Shown here: piece by piece, positions 1-10,284 of the stretch
How the letters are laid out: the number at the start of each line of letters is the position of its first letter
How positions within the stretch are numbered: position 1 is the stretch's first letter
The notes under the pieces: model-generated
Told to the model about the DNA's origin: nothing
The model's input: the letters and a program-made list of their open reading frames with translations, nothing else
The model's database searches: none
Position numbers and translations under genes: made by a program
Assembly: GCF_023954305.1 (NCBI RefSeq)
Contig: NZ_JAMLIG010000001.1
Location: forward strand, 2,604,001-2,668,000
Reading direction: 5' to 3'
DNA length: 64,000 nt
Source: Mesorhizobium sp.
Lineage (GTDB): Bacteria; Pseudomonadota; Alphaproteobacteria; Rhizobiales; Rhizobiaceae

Positions 1-1
1 C

Positions 2-1291
2 TGCCAGGACGTGCAGGCCGAGGCCTACGACTATCCGGAACGCTTGTTCGAACAGCGGCTGTGGATGCCGCGGCGGACCGTGCCCGACGCGCGGGAGGCG
101 CAGGCCGCGTCCGAACTTCTGCGCGAGGCGAAAAAGCCGATCATCATCGCCGGCGGCGGCGTCATCTACTCCCAGGCCAGCGCCGAACTCGCGGCATTCG
201 CCGAAAAGCGCGGCATCCCCGTGATGGAAACGCAGGGCGGAAAATCCAGCCTGCCGCACGATCACCCGTTGAACATGGGAGCAGTGGGCGTCACGGGAAC
301 ATCGGCCGCCAACGCGCTTGCCGGCGAGGCGGACCTGGTGCTCGCCGTCGGCACCCGCCTGCAGGATTTCACCACCGGCTCGTGGGCGTTGTTCGGCAAC
401 GACGCGATGCGGGTCATCGGGCTGAACGTACAGCCGTTCGACGCCGGCAAGCACCTTGCGCATCCTCTCGTCGCCGATGCGCGGGCCGGTCTCGACATCC
501 TCGACGCCAATCTCGGCGCCGGCAACGCGCCCGCGGCCTGGACGACGCGCGCCAAGACGCTGAAGGCCGAATGGCAAAAGGCGGCGGCGAAGGTGACCGC
601 CGCGACCAACGCGGCGCTGCCCTCGGACGCACAGGTGATCGGCGCCGTGCAGCGTGCCATGGGCGGCGACATCCTGCTCGTCAACGCATCCGGTGGGCTG
701 CCGGGCGAACTGCACAAGCTCTGGCAGGCCGCCGGTCCGGGCTCCTACCATGGCGAATACGGCTTCTCGACGATGGGATACGAGATCGCCGGCGGTCTCG
801 GCGCCAAGATGGCGCGGCCGGACAGGGAGGTGGTCGTCATGGTCGGCGACGGCTCCTATCTGATGCTCAACTCGGAGATCGCCACGTCGGTGATGCTCGG
901 CCTGAAGCTGACGATCGTGCTGCTCGACAACCGCGGCTTCGGTTGCATCAACCGGCTGCAGATGGCCACCGGCGGTGCGAACTTCAACAATCTCTTCCAG
1001 GACACGCGCCACGAGACATTGCCTCAGATCGATTTCGTCGGTCATGCGGCGAGCCTCGGTGCCATCGCCGAGAAGGCGGCGTCCGTGGCCGAACTGGAGG
1101 GCGCCCTCGAAAGGGCGAAACGCAACGACCGGACGACGGTGATCGTCATCGACACCGACCCGCTGATCTCCACGGCAGAGGGCGGTGCGTGGTGGGACGT
1201 TGCCGTGCCGCAGGTGAGCACCCGCACCCAGGTCGTCGAGGCGCGCAAGGCCTATGACGAGGCGGCGAGGCTGCAAAGGGTGGGGGACTGA
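2..1291 (+). CDS. iolD: 3D-(3,5/4)-trihydroxycyclohexane-1,2-dione acylhydrolase, 5' truncated by window edge
   Basis: Thiamine-diphosphate enzyme that opens the inositol-derived trione ring to 5-deoxy-glucuronate in cytosolic myo-inositol catabolism. The frame is open to the first base, so the N-terminal (pyrimidine-binding) domain lies outside the window. What remains is the central domain (AKKPIIIAGGGVIYS) and the C-terminal TPP-binding domain, with GDGSY followed by an Asn-containing helix and the NRGFG strand typical of acetolactate-synthase-fold enzymes. The stop abuts the ATG of iolE, and iolB follows, a usual iol operon order. The neighbouring inositol genes separate it from other TPP enzymes such as acetolactate synthase. 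Confidence 0.93.
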   Translation, partial: CQDVQAEAYDYPERLFEQRLWMPRRTVPDAREAQAASELLREAKKPIIIAGGGVIYSQASAELAAFAEKRGIPVMETQGGKSSLPHDHPLNMGAVGVTGTSAANALAGEADLVLAVGTRLQDFTTGSWALFGNDAMRVIGLNVQPFDAGKHLAHPLVADARAGLDILDANLGAGNAPAAWTTRAKTLKAEWQKAAAKVTAATNAALPSDAQVIGAVQRAMGGDILLVNASGGLPGELHKLWQAAGPGSYHGEYGFSTMGYEIAGGLGAKMARPDREVVVMVGDGSYLMLNSEIATSVMLGLKLTIVLLDNRGFGCINRLQMATGGANFNNLFQDTRHETLPQIDFVGHAASLGAIAEKAASVAELEGALERAKRNDRTTVIVIDTDPLISTAEGGAWWDVAVPQVSTRTQVVEARKAYDEAARLQRVGD

Positions 1292-2176
1292 ATGATCCGC
1301 ATAGGCGCAAACCCGATCGGCTGGTCGAACGACGACATGCTGGAGATCGGCGGCAACATCCCGCTGGAGCGCTGCCTGGCCGAGGCGCGGCAGGCCGGCT
1401 TCACCGGCATGGAACTGGGCAACAAATTCCCGCGCAAGGCGCGCGACCTGCGGCCGATCCTGGAAAAGTACGGCCATGCGCTGGTCGGCGGCTGGTATTC
1501 GACGGAACTGCTGGTCCGTTCCCCCGAAGCGGAACTCGCGGCGGCGAAAGCGCATGCCACGCTGCTGAAGGAGATGGGCTGCTCCGTCTTCATCGCGGCC
1601 GAGACCTCCAATGCCATCCATGGCGACCGATCGAAGCCGCTTTCGGCGCGGCCGGTGCTCGGCAGGGGCGAATGGACGCAGTTCGGCGCGCGCTATACCG
1701 AGTTCGCGGAAGCCGTGCACGGGGAATACGGGTTGCGACTGGTGTATCATCACCACATGGGCACCTGCGTGCAGACCGAAGCGGACATCGACCGCTTCAT
1801 GGAGGTGACGGGCGATGCCGCGCACCTGCTGCTCGATACCGGCCATGCGACCTGGGGCGGCGCCGACCCGGCGCGGCTGGCGCGACACTACCGCTCGCGC
1901 ATCAGCCATGTGCACTGCAAGGATGTGCGCGACGCGGTCATGTGGCAGGCAAACCGCGAGGACTGGTCGTTCCTCGACTGCGTGCTGGCCGGCGTCTACA
2001 CGGTGCCCGGGGACGGGCTGATCGATTTCGTTCGTGTGCTGAAGGAACTGCCCGGCTATTCCGGCTGGGTGGTGGTGGAGGCGGAGCAGGATCCGGAAAA
2101 GGCCGAGCCGCTCAAGTTCGCAACCTTGGGCCACGAAAACGTCAGGCGCTACCTCGCCGAGGCCGGGCTCGCCTGA
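1292..2176 (+). CDS. iolE: myo-inosose-2 dehydratase
   Basis: Dehydrates 2-keto-myo-inositol to the trihydroxycyclohexane-dione used by IolD. The 294-residue protein is of normal family length and has the xylose-isomerase-like TIM-barrel pattern: an N-terminal IGANPIGWSNDD segment, the VYHHHMGTCVQ metal-site strand near residue 150, LLLDTGHATWGG near 180 and HVHCKDVR near 208. It starts on the ATG directly after the iolD stop, so the two are translationally coupled. The end is 58 bases before iolB. Substrate assignment rests on its position between iolD and iolB. Confidence 0.95.
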   Translation: MIRIGANPIGWSNDDMLEIGGNIPLERCLAEARQAGFTGMELGNKFPRKARDLRPILEKYGHALVGGWYSTELLVRSPEAELAAAKAHATLLKEMGCSVFIAAETSNAIHGDRSKPLSARPVLGRGEWTQFGARYTEFAEAVHGEYGLRLVYHHHMGTCVQTEADIDRFMEVTGDAAHLLLDTGHATWGGADPARLARHYRSRISHVHCKDVRDAVMWQANREDWSFLDCVLAGVYTVPGDGLIDFVRVLKELPGYSGWVVVEAEQDPEKAEPLKFATLGHENVRRYLAEAGLA

Positions 2177-2234
2177 TGCAGGACCGGGCGTCCCCCGTCG
2201 GGCCGGCGAAAGTCGTCGGGAAGGAGCGGCGATA

Positions 2235-3047
2235 ATGTCGAAGCTGCTGGTGAAGCCCAGGGCCGGGAACGGGCATGTCGTAAACGTCACGCCGGCCAGC
2301 GCCGGCTGGGGCCATGTCGGCTTCGATCTCCACAGGCTGGCGCCGGGCGAGACGGTCGCGGCCGCGACCGGGGGCCGCGAGGTCTGCCTGGTTTTCGTCG
2401 CGGGGCGGGGGCGGGTGGCGGCCGCGGGCGCCGAGTTCGGCCTGCTCGGCGAGCGCATGTCTCCGTTTTCCGGCAGGCCCTATTCCGTTTACGTGCCGCA
2501 GGGCTGCGACTGGTCGGTGACGGCGGAGACCGCGCTGGAACTCGCCGTCTGCTCGGCGCCCGGACGCGGCGGCAAACTCCCGGCACGCGTCATCGGGCCG
2601 GACGCCGTCGCCCTTGAGACGCGCGGCAAGGGCACCAATACGCGCTACGTCACCAACATCCTGCCCGAGTCGGAACCTGCGGAGTCGCTGCTCGTGGTCG
2701 AGGTGATCACTCCCGGAGGACACACGTCCAGCTATCCCCCGCACAAGCACGACACCGACGACCTGCCGCGCGAATCGATGCTGGAGGAAACCTACTATCA
2801 TCGGCTGAACCCGCCGCAGGGCTTTGCCTTCCAGCGGGTCTACACGGACGCCGGCCCGGACGGGTCGCGCGATCTCGACGAGACGATCTGCGTGGAAGAC
2901 GGCGACGTGGTGCTGGTGCCGAAGGGGTATCATCCCTGCGCCGCGATCCACGGCTACGACCTCTACTATCTCAACGTGATGGCGGGCCCGAGACGGACCT
3001 GGAAAGTCCACAACGCGCCCGAGCACGCCTGGCTATTGTCAGTGTGA
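2235..3047 (+). CDS. iolB: 5-deoxy-glucuronate isomerase
   Basis: Isomerises 5-deoxy-D-glucuronate to 2-deoxy-5-keto-D-gluconate, the step after IolD. The 270-residue length matches the family. The bicupin metal site is visible as SYPPHKHDTDD around residues 173-183 and the later LVPKGYHP loop. AAGGAG lies 8 bases before the ATG. It is the last gene of the iol run in this window; the tRNA-Ser follows head-on. Identification is firm from motifs and context. Confidence 0.95.
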   Translation: MSKLLVKPRAGNGHVVNVTPASAGWGHVGFDLHRLAPGETVAAATGGREVCLVFVAGRGRVAAAGAEFGLLGERMSPFSGRPYSVYVPQGCDWSVTAETALELAVCSAPGRGGKLPARVIGPDAVALETRGKGTNTRYVTNILPESEPAESLLVVEVITPGGHTSSYPPHKHDTDDLPRESMLEETYYHRLNPPQGFAFQRVYTDAGPDGSRDLDETICVEDGDVVLVPKGYHPCAAIHGYDLYYLNVMAGPRRTWKVHNAPEHAWLLSV

Positions 3048-3055
3048 AGTGAGCC

Positions 3056-3145
3056 TGGCGGAGAGGGAGGGATTCGAACCCCCGATGGGCTTCCACCCAT
3101 GCCGCATTTCGAGTGCGGTGCATTCGACCACTCTGCCACCTCTCC
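3056..3145 (-). tRNA. tRNA-Ser (anticodon CGA)
   Basis: On the minus strand the 7-bp acceptor stem GGAGAGG/CCTCTCC is followed by discriminator G and an encoded CCA. The anticodon stem CCGCA/TGCGG encloses the loop CTCGAAA, giving anticodon CGA for the codon UCG. A long variable arm (CATGGG/CCCATC) shows a class II serine tRNA, and the T-loop reads GGTTCGAATCC. It sits convergently between iolB and the ftsH side. No integrase or duplicated 3' end is seen, so nothing suggests use as an attachment site. Confidence 0.97.
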
Positions 3146-3231
3146 GGATCGCGTGGTCGCGCCAGACGGCGCGGCATTCACATAGCCAAGCACAGCCGCC
3201 GAAACAAGACGCAAATCACCGATTTTGTCGG

Positions 3232-3340
3232 GCGAGTGGCGAATGGCGAATGGCGAATAGCTGGTAGGGAACAGGCGCAGGCTACGGCGAGCAGGAGCTA
3301 CCGCTTCCTATCCCACTCGCCACTCGCCACTCGCCACTCA
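3232..3340. repeat. inverted pair of 7-mer tandem arrays
   Basis: The left array (3232-3260) consists of GCGAGTG/GCGAATG-type heptamers, about four copies. The right array (3312-3340) has the opposite orientation, CACTCGC repeated about four times. The two could fold on each other across a roughly 50-base spacer just downstream of the ftsH stop, so the structure may form a long hairpin in ftsH mRNA. No downstream T-run supports a classical terminator. Confidence 0.7.
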
Positions 3341-3344
3341 CCGG

Positions 3345-5282
<1,938 letters not shown>

Positions 5283-5340
5283 CTCGTGTCCCGCTGGCGT
5301 CGCGGAGATCGACGCCTGTCAGAGTGGGTTTTGAACGCCT

Positions 5341-5369
5341 AACATAGGTAGGCCCGCACACCTTGCCAA
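5341..5369 (-). promoter_or_regulatory. putative housekeeping promoter of ftsH
   Basis: Read on the minus strand, TTGGCA and TATGTT are separated by 17 bases, with the -10 about 60 bases before the ftsH start. The spacing and both hexamers are close to the sigma-70 consensus. Not experimentally supported. Confidence 0.45.
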
Positions 5370-5388
5370 GCACGCCGCTACCATTGGG

Positions 5389-6906
5389 TTAAGGTCGAGG
5401 CGCACTGTGGCCGGCATAAGGCGAGGGGGGCGGCAATTCGCCGCCGACGAGGCGCGCCAGCGCCCGCGCCGGGGCGAGGTCGAACGACGGCAAGAGTCGT
5501 GCGAAAGGTGCCGCCAGCGGCAGGGCGAAAGGCCGGCCGGGCGAGGGGGGAATGCCAGGCGGGCCGATGACAGCAGGCGGGCGCTCTGAGTCTTCAGCCG
5601 TCCCGTCACCCTCACCGGTGTTGATACCCCCACCCCTTACCCCTCCCCACAAAGGGGAGGGGCTTTCTGAGGCGTCGGCGACCCCCTCCCCCTTGTGGGG
5701 AGGGGTAAGGGGTGGGGGTAGCTTCATATCCGCTTGCCCGTCGATCAGGCCGAGACATTCGTCGCCGCGGAACAGAGCTGGACGGGTGGCCGTTGCCGCG
5801 CGTGCCAGAGCCGGCGGCACGCCGCCAGCGTGGCCTTCGAGGCGCCCGACGAAAGAAGCGGCCGGTCCGACCGTTCTGCCCTCGACGTTCTCGAGCCTGA
5901 ACCTGCCATCCCAGAGCTCGCCGTCGACGGCGAGACGCGGCTCCGGCAGGCCGCGGGCCTCGCGCCTCAGGTAGATGCCGCTTTTGCGCCGCTCGAGCGT
6001 CGTGCGCGACAGCGAGGCGCGGAGGGCGGGTTCGCGTAAGCGCTCGGCCAGCGCCGCGACGCGCGTCTCGTCGGGCAGGTGATCGCTGCCGCCGGCGGTG
6101 GCGAGCAGCAGACGCAGCGCGTAGACGGCGGCCGTCTTGTCAGCCGCGAAGAATGCCTCCGGATCGATCCGGATCAGCCCCGGCAGCGGGCACTCGGCCG
6201 TGGAAATCAGGCCGGCGGCAGTTTCACCCAGCCGCACGCGCTCCTGCGCGGCCTGCGCGGCGACGCGGCTCGCGTCCGCAAACTCGCCCGGGTCGGACAG
6301 CCTGCGCCGCGCCCGCACGCGCTCGTAGGCCGCATCCTCGTTGGTCGGGTCGTCGACCCAGCCGATTCCCTCGGCGCGCAGATAGACCCTCAGCGCCTCG
6401 CGGCGGACGCCGAGCAGCGGCCGCATCAGCCAGAGCCGGCCGTCGAGCAGGGTCGCCGGCGCCATGCCGGCGAGCCCACGGCCTTCGGCGCGCGTCCGGC
6501 GCATGGCCACCGTCTCGGCCTGGTCGTCCTGTGTGTGGCCGGCAAACAGCATCGTGGCGCCGAGGTCGCGCGCCGCCTGGCCGAGGAGCCGGTAGCGTGC
6601 CTCGCGGGCGGCGGCGGAAAGCCCGGTGGCAGGCTTCGGTCCCTCCCAGGTCAAGATGGAATGGCGGACGCCGAGGTCGCTGCAGAACCTGCCGACGCCC
6701 TGGGCCTCGGCAGCGGAGCCCGGCCGCAGCGCGTGGTCAATCGTAACCGCGGCAAGGCGCGACGGGGGGAGGTGGCGCGCGAGCAGGCTCAGGAGCGCGA
6801 CGGAATCTCCGCCGCCCGAGACGGCGGCGAGGATCGTCGGCGACGACGTGAAATCGATGCCGGCGAACACGCGCGCCGGATCAAGCTCGGGAAGAGCGGT
6901 CAGCAC
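5389..6906 (-). CDS. tilS: tRNA(Ile)-lysidine synthase
   Basis: Makes lysidine at position 34 of the AUA-reading tRNA-Ile, using ATP and lysine. The PP-loop SGGGDS is at residues 30-35, followed by the N-type ATP pyrophosphatase domain with AGHTQDDQAET and GLAGM elements. The start is GTG, overlapping the cpoB stop by 7 bases. The C-terminal third is unusual: a palindromic GC-rich element (5625-5720) is translated in frame as a Pro/Gly-rich insert, making the protein (505 aa) longer than most. The catalytic half is intact, so the gene is probably functional. Confidence 0.93.
   Translation of the reverse strand: MLTALPELDPARVFAGIDFTSSPTILAAVSGGGDSVALLSLLARHLPPSRLAAVTIDHALRPGSAAEAQGVGRFCSDLGVRHSILTWEGPKPATGLSAAAREARYRLLGQAARDLGATMLFAGHTQDDQAETVAMRRTRAEGRGLAGMAPATLLDGRLWLMRPLLGVRREALRVYLRAEGIGWVDDPTNEDAAYERVRARRRLSDPGEFADASRVAAQAAQERVRLGETAAGLISTAECPLPGLIRIDPEAFFAADKTAAVYALRLLLATAGGSDHLPDETRVAALAERLREPALRASLSRTTLERRKSGIYLRREARGLPEPRLAVDGELWDGRFRLENVEGRTVGPAASFVGRLEGHAGGVPPALARAATATRPALFRGDECLGLIDGQADMKLPPPLTPPHKGEGVADASESPSPLWGGVRGGGINTGEGDGTAEDSERPPAVIGPPGIPPSPGRPFALPLAAPFARLLPSFDLAPARALARLVGGELPPPSPYAGHSAPRP
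5625..5720. repeat. palindromic element with perfect 28-bp inverted repeat, inside tilS
   Basis: Bases 5625-5652 and 5693-5720 are exact reverse complements around a 40-base spacer. The arm starts TACCCCCACCCC. The 96-base element equals 32 codons and is read through in tilS. It belongs in style to the GC-rich palindromes scattered between rhizobial genes (compare 44037, 54283 and 60358 here). Confidence 0.88.
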
Positions 6907-7922
6907 CCTGCGAGCGCGCGTTCCTGCTTCACCCGCTCCTTGAAGGAATCGGAACTCTTCGGATAGCGCTGGTTGATCTTGGCAAAGGTCGCGCAGGCGA
7001 CCTCGCGCTGGTTCAGCGCCGAGAGCGAGACGCCGAGCTTCAGCAGCATGTCGGGCGATTTGCGCGCGTTGGGAAAGGAGCGGTTGGCGTCGACGAACAC
7101 TTCGGCGGCGTCGCGGTAGCGGCTCTGCCCGAGCAGCGATTCGCCGAGCCAGAAGCGGGCGTCGGCGGTCTGCGGGTCGTCGGGGAAGCTGGTGATATGC
7201 TGGCGGAAGCCGGCTTCGGCCGTGCCGTAGTCGCCGGACAGGATCGCCTCGTACGAGTTCCGGTAGAGTTCCTGCGGATCGCTGGCCGACGGCGAGACGG
7301 CGGCGACGGTTTCGCCATCCGTGTCGGCCTGCGCCTCGTCCCCCGCGCCAGCCTCCTTCACGGCGGCCGGGTCGAGCGTGCCGCCGATCACATTGCCGTC
7401 CTTGTCGAAGACGATCGAGCCGAGCGGCTTCTCCGGTTCGCCCGGCCCCTGCGCCGGGGCCTGCGCGACCGAGGGCGCGGGCGTCGAAGGCGGCGGCAGC
7501 GCGCCATCCTGCACCTCGGCGACCGACGTGCGCGGTTCGGCCGAAGGGGTGGCGCCGCCCGCGTCCGATCTTCTCTGCTCCAGTTCCTGCAGGCGGAAGT
7601 CGACGTCCTCCTGCATCTTGCGCATCTGCTCCTGCATCTGGAGGATCTGGAAGTTCATCTCCTCGACGCGGCCGTTGAGCTGGCGGATCTGCTCCTCCAG
7701 CCCGACGATGCGCGGATCGGCCGCCTGGGCGACCTGGTAGACCGGTTCGTCGCTGACCTCGCCGGCGATCGCGGAGGACAGGGCGCTGAAGCCGAGCGGG
7801 AACACCTCGAACGGCGAATCGTCGACGATTTCCGCGGCCGGCGCCCGGTCGCCTGCGGCTTCTGCCGGCGCCGCAGCCAGCGGCAGCGCGAGCGCACCAA
7901 GGACAAGGGAAAGGAATTTCAT
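6900..7922 (-). CDS. cpoB: Tol-Pal system protein CpoB/YbgF (periplasmic TPR protein)
   Basis: Periplasmic partner of the Tol-Pal system that links outer-membrane constriction with septal peptidoglycan synthesis. Starting at the ATG at 7922 gives 340 residues with a signal peptide (MKFLSLVLGALALPLAAAPAEA style), a coiled-coil segment of heptads around residues 70-115 (EEQIRQL, EEMNFQILQMQEQM), a Pro/Ala-rich linker, and a C-terminal YbgF/TPR region (ELYRNSYEAILSGDYG, FWLGESLLGQSRYRDAA). A longer upstream reading frame lacks a signal sequence and is not preferred. It is followed by tilS with a 7-base overlap. Confidence 0.92.
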   Translation of the reverse strand: MKFLSLVLGALALPLAAAPAEAAGDRAPAAEIVDDSPFEVFPLGFSALSSAIAGEVSDEPVYQVAQAADPRIVGLEEQIRQLNGRVEEMNFQILQMQEQMRKMQEDVDFRLQELEQRRSDAGGATPSAEPRTSVAEVQDGALPPPSTPAPSVAQAPAQGPGEPEKPLGSIVFDKDGNVIGGTLDPAAVKEAGAGDEAQADTDGETVAAVSPSASDPQELYRNSYEAILSGDYGTAEAGFRQHITSFPDDPQTADARFWLGESLLGQSRYRDAAEVFVDANRSFPNARKSPDMLLKLGVSLSALNQREVACATFAKINQRYPKSSDSFKERVKQERALAGC

Positions 7923-8246
7923 GGGCGGTTCGACCTGGATGGGGCTTGCTGCGTCGCCGGACCTGGGCTCCGGCGCTCTCGCGGGGGACATTGACCGGGA
8001 GAGTTCGGCCAAATTTTGTTTAGCGCCACCCCAAACCCGCGAAAAGCGGCCACTTGGGCCGCTTCTCGACATTTTTGCAACAGTGTTGCGCCGATGCCAG
8101 TGTCGGAGACTGTCCCGAAACTCGCTCTGACGAGTCAGCTGGTGGTGGTTTCGAGAACCGGAGCGGAGCGGACATTTGGGTCCGCGAGCACCGGAAGCAC
8201 AGAAAACGCCATCAGATGGCCGTCAGAGTAGCGTTTCCGGACGGTC
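7923..8246. other. intergenic region between pal and cpoB, no gene seen
   Basis: This 324-base stretch carries no convincing reading frame on either strand. It holds one stem-loop (8044-8064, listed separately) and presumably the leader of cpoB. Confidence 0.5.
8040..8064 (-). terminator. possible intrinsic terminator after pal
   Basis: Stem AAGCGGCC/GGCCGCTT with a 5-base loop, followed on the minus strand by TTTTCG. The T-run is short, so it may be an attenuating stem rather than a full stop between pal and cpoB. Confidence 0.4.
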
Positions 8247-8750
8247 TTAGCTTCCCTGGCCGCCGAGAACGGTCACGGCGCGGCGGTTCTGGGTCTGGCA
8301 CGAAATGTCGTCGCACAGCGCCACCGGCTTCTCCTTGCCGTAGGAGATGGTGCGCATGCGGCTCGCCTGCACGCCCTGACCGGCAAGGTAGTCGCGGGTG
8401 GCCGCGGCGCGGCGGGCGCCGAGCGCGATGTTGTATTCGCGCGTGCCGCGCTCGTCGGCATGGCCTTCGACGGTGATCTTGTAGTTGGGATAGCGGTTCA
8501 GCCATTGCGCCTGCTTGGCCAGGGTCTGCTGCGCGTCGGCGCGGATCACCGAGGAATCCGTGTCGAAGAAGATGCGGTCGCCGACGTTGAGCGTGAAGTC
8601 CTGCGCGGAGCCGGGGGCTGCGTTGTTGGCGTTGAGGCCGAGGTCGGCGGCGGAATTCGGAGCCTTCTTGGAGGCGCAGCCGGTGATGGCAAGCGCTGCG
8701 ACCAGCGCGATCGCGACCGGATTCGTGGTGAATGCTGCGATACGGCGCAT
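8247..8750 (-). CDS. pal: peptidoglycan-associated lipoprotein Pal
   Basis: Outer-membrane lipoprotein that holds peptidoglycan and interacts with TolB and TolA. The 167-residue product has a basic N-terminus, a hydrophobic stretch and the lipobox ITGC with Cys25 as the lipidated residue. The OmpA-type peptidoglycan-binding domain follows, with FFDTDSS, EGHADERGTREYN and NRRA. It lies downstream of tolB in the same direction and is separated from cpoB by 324 bases. The assignment is unambiguous. Confidence 0.97.
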   Translation of the reverse strand: MRRIAAFTTNPVAIALVAALAITGCASKKAPNSAADLGLNANNAAPGSAQDFTLNVGDRIFFDTDSSVIRADAQQTLAKQAQWLNRYPNYKITVEGHADERGTREYNIALGARRAAATRDYLAGQGVQASRMRTISYGKEKPVALCDDISCQTQNRRAVTVLGGQGS

Positions 8751-8941
8751 CGGCGCGGCTCCTTCGCAAAATTTACTGTTTTCGTTGATCGCTCAGTAAC
8801 CACGTCTGGGTTAACCGCCGTTCAACGGACATGGTTAATGATACGTCACCCGTCCCCCGTCGAGCCGCTGGCTGCTGGTATGACGAGATTGCTGCGCGGC
8901 GGTGGCGGCAATGCGGCAAAACCGCGGCTTTCGGCCGTTTC

Positions 8942-10264
8942 CTACTCCCGAAGCGGCGACCAGGCCGGGTCCGAGGCGAAGTTGGGGGTCGGGATCTGCT
9001 GTTCGTTGCGGCCGGTCAGGTCGATCGAGAACAGCTTCGGGCCGCCGGAGCCGGGGGTCTGGCGGAAGAACATGATGACGCGGCCGTTCGGCGCCCAGGT
9101 CGGGCCTTCCTGCAGGTTGCCGGTCGACAGAATGCGCTCGCCCGAGCCGTCGGGGCGCATCACGCCGATCTGGAACTCGCCACCGGTCTGCTTGGTGAAA
9201 GCGATCAGGTCGCCGCGCGGCGACCAGACCGGCGTCGAATACTTGCCGCCGCCGAAGGAGATGCGGTTGGGGTTGGAGCCGTCCGCGCCCATCACGTAGA
9301 GCTGCTCGGAACCGGCGCGGTCGGAGGTGAAAACGATCTGCGAGCCGTCGGGCGAGTAGGAGGGCGAGGTATCGATCGCATTGCCGGTGGTCAGCCGCGT
9401 CATCTGCCGGTTGCGCAGGTCCATCGTGAACAGGTTGGACACGCCGCTGTTCTCGAGGGAGAGGATCACCCGCTGCCCGTCCGGCGAGAAGCGCGGCGAA
9501 AAACTCATGCCGGACGAGCCGCCGAGCGCCTCGCGCTGGCCGGTCTCGATCTGCAGCAGGTAGACGCTCGGCTGCGCGCCGCTCGTCGGATAGGACATGT
9601 AGGTGATTTCCTGGCGGATCGGCGAGAAGCGCGGCGTCAGCTCGATCTCGCGCCCGTCGGAGAGGTAGCGCAGGTTGGCGCCGTCCTGGTCCATGATCGC
9701 CAGCCGCTTCTTGCGCGCGTTGCGCGGGCCGCTCTCGTCGACGAAGACGATGCGCGTGTCGAAATAGCCCTTCTCGCCGGTCAGCCGCTCGTAGATCGCG
9801 TCGGCGATGATATGGGCGACGCGGCGCGAATTGCTCTTGGTGGCGAAGAACTGCTCGCCGGCGAGCTGCTGGCCGCCGAACGTGTCCCACAGGCGGAACT
9901 CGGCGCGCAGTCGCCCGTCGGCCTCCTCGGTCACGCGTCCGGTCACCAGCGCCTGGGCGTTGATCACCTTCCAGTCTTCGAAGCGCGGGGCCGCGTCCGG
10001 ATTGGAGATCTTCTCGATGAAGGCCGCCCTGTCGATCGGCGCGAACAGGCCGGAGCGCTGCAGATCGGCGGTGATGATGCCGGTGATCTCGGCGCCCAGC
10101 GCATTGCCGGCCAGGAAGTCGGTCACCGCGATCGGCAGCGGCTCGATCGTGCCCTTGTTGACGTCGATCTCGAGCTGGGCGCGGGCAGGAGACATCGATG
10201 CCGGAAGGGCGGCGCCGGCCAGCGCCAGCGCAACGATCAGTGGCTTGAGGATCGATTTCATCAT
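8942..10264 (-). CDS. tolB: Tol-Pal system beta-propeller protein TolB
   Basis: Periplasmic protein that bridges Pal and the TolA/TolQR complex. The first of two adjacent ATGs at 10264 gives 440 residues, preceded by a purine-rich ribosome-binding site. A signal peptide ends near residue 29 (SPARA-Q). After the N-terminal alpha/beta domain there are repeated WD40-like propeller blades with the PRFSPDG / PSYSPDGSQI / PVWSPRGD pattern. It follows tolA by 20 bases. An open frame extends upstream into tolA but has no start context. Confidence 0.97.
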   Translation of the reverse strand: MMKSILKPLIVALALAGAALPASMSPARAQLEIDVNKGTIEPLPIAVTDFLAGNALGAEITGIITADLQRSGLFAPIDRAAFIEKISNPDAAPRFEDWKVINAQALVTGRVTEEADGRLRAEFRLWDTFGGQQLAGEQFFATKSNSRRVAHIIADAIYERLTGEKGYFDTRIVFVDESGPRNARKKRLAIMDQDGANLRYLSDGREIELTPRFSPIRQEITYMSYPTSGAQPSVYLLQIETGQREALGGSSGMSFSPRFSPDGQRVILSLENSGVSNLFTMDLRNRQMTRLTTGNAIDTSPSYSPDGSQIVFTSDRAGSEQLYVMGADGSNPNRISFGGGKYSTPVWSPRGDLIAFTKQTGGEFQIGVMRPDGSGERILSTGNLQEGPTWAPNGRVIMFFRQTPGSGGPKLFSIDLTGRNEQQIPTPNFASDPAWSPLRE

Positions 10265-10284
10265 CTCTCGCTTCTTCTGTCCGA

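Noticed and set aside
3056..3145. tRNA-Ser as a phage or island attachment site
   Set aside because: No integrase, excisionase or duplicated tRNA 3' end is found on either side.
3232..3340. CRISPR-like array
   Set aside because: The 7-base units are contiguous with no unique spacers, and no cas gene is present.
8811..8838. CtrA box between tolB and pal
   Set aside because: The TTAA-like half sites are spaced by 6 bases or carry mismatches; no 7-base spacing fits.
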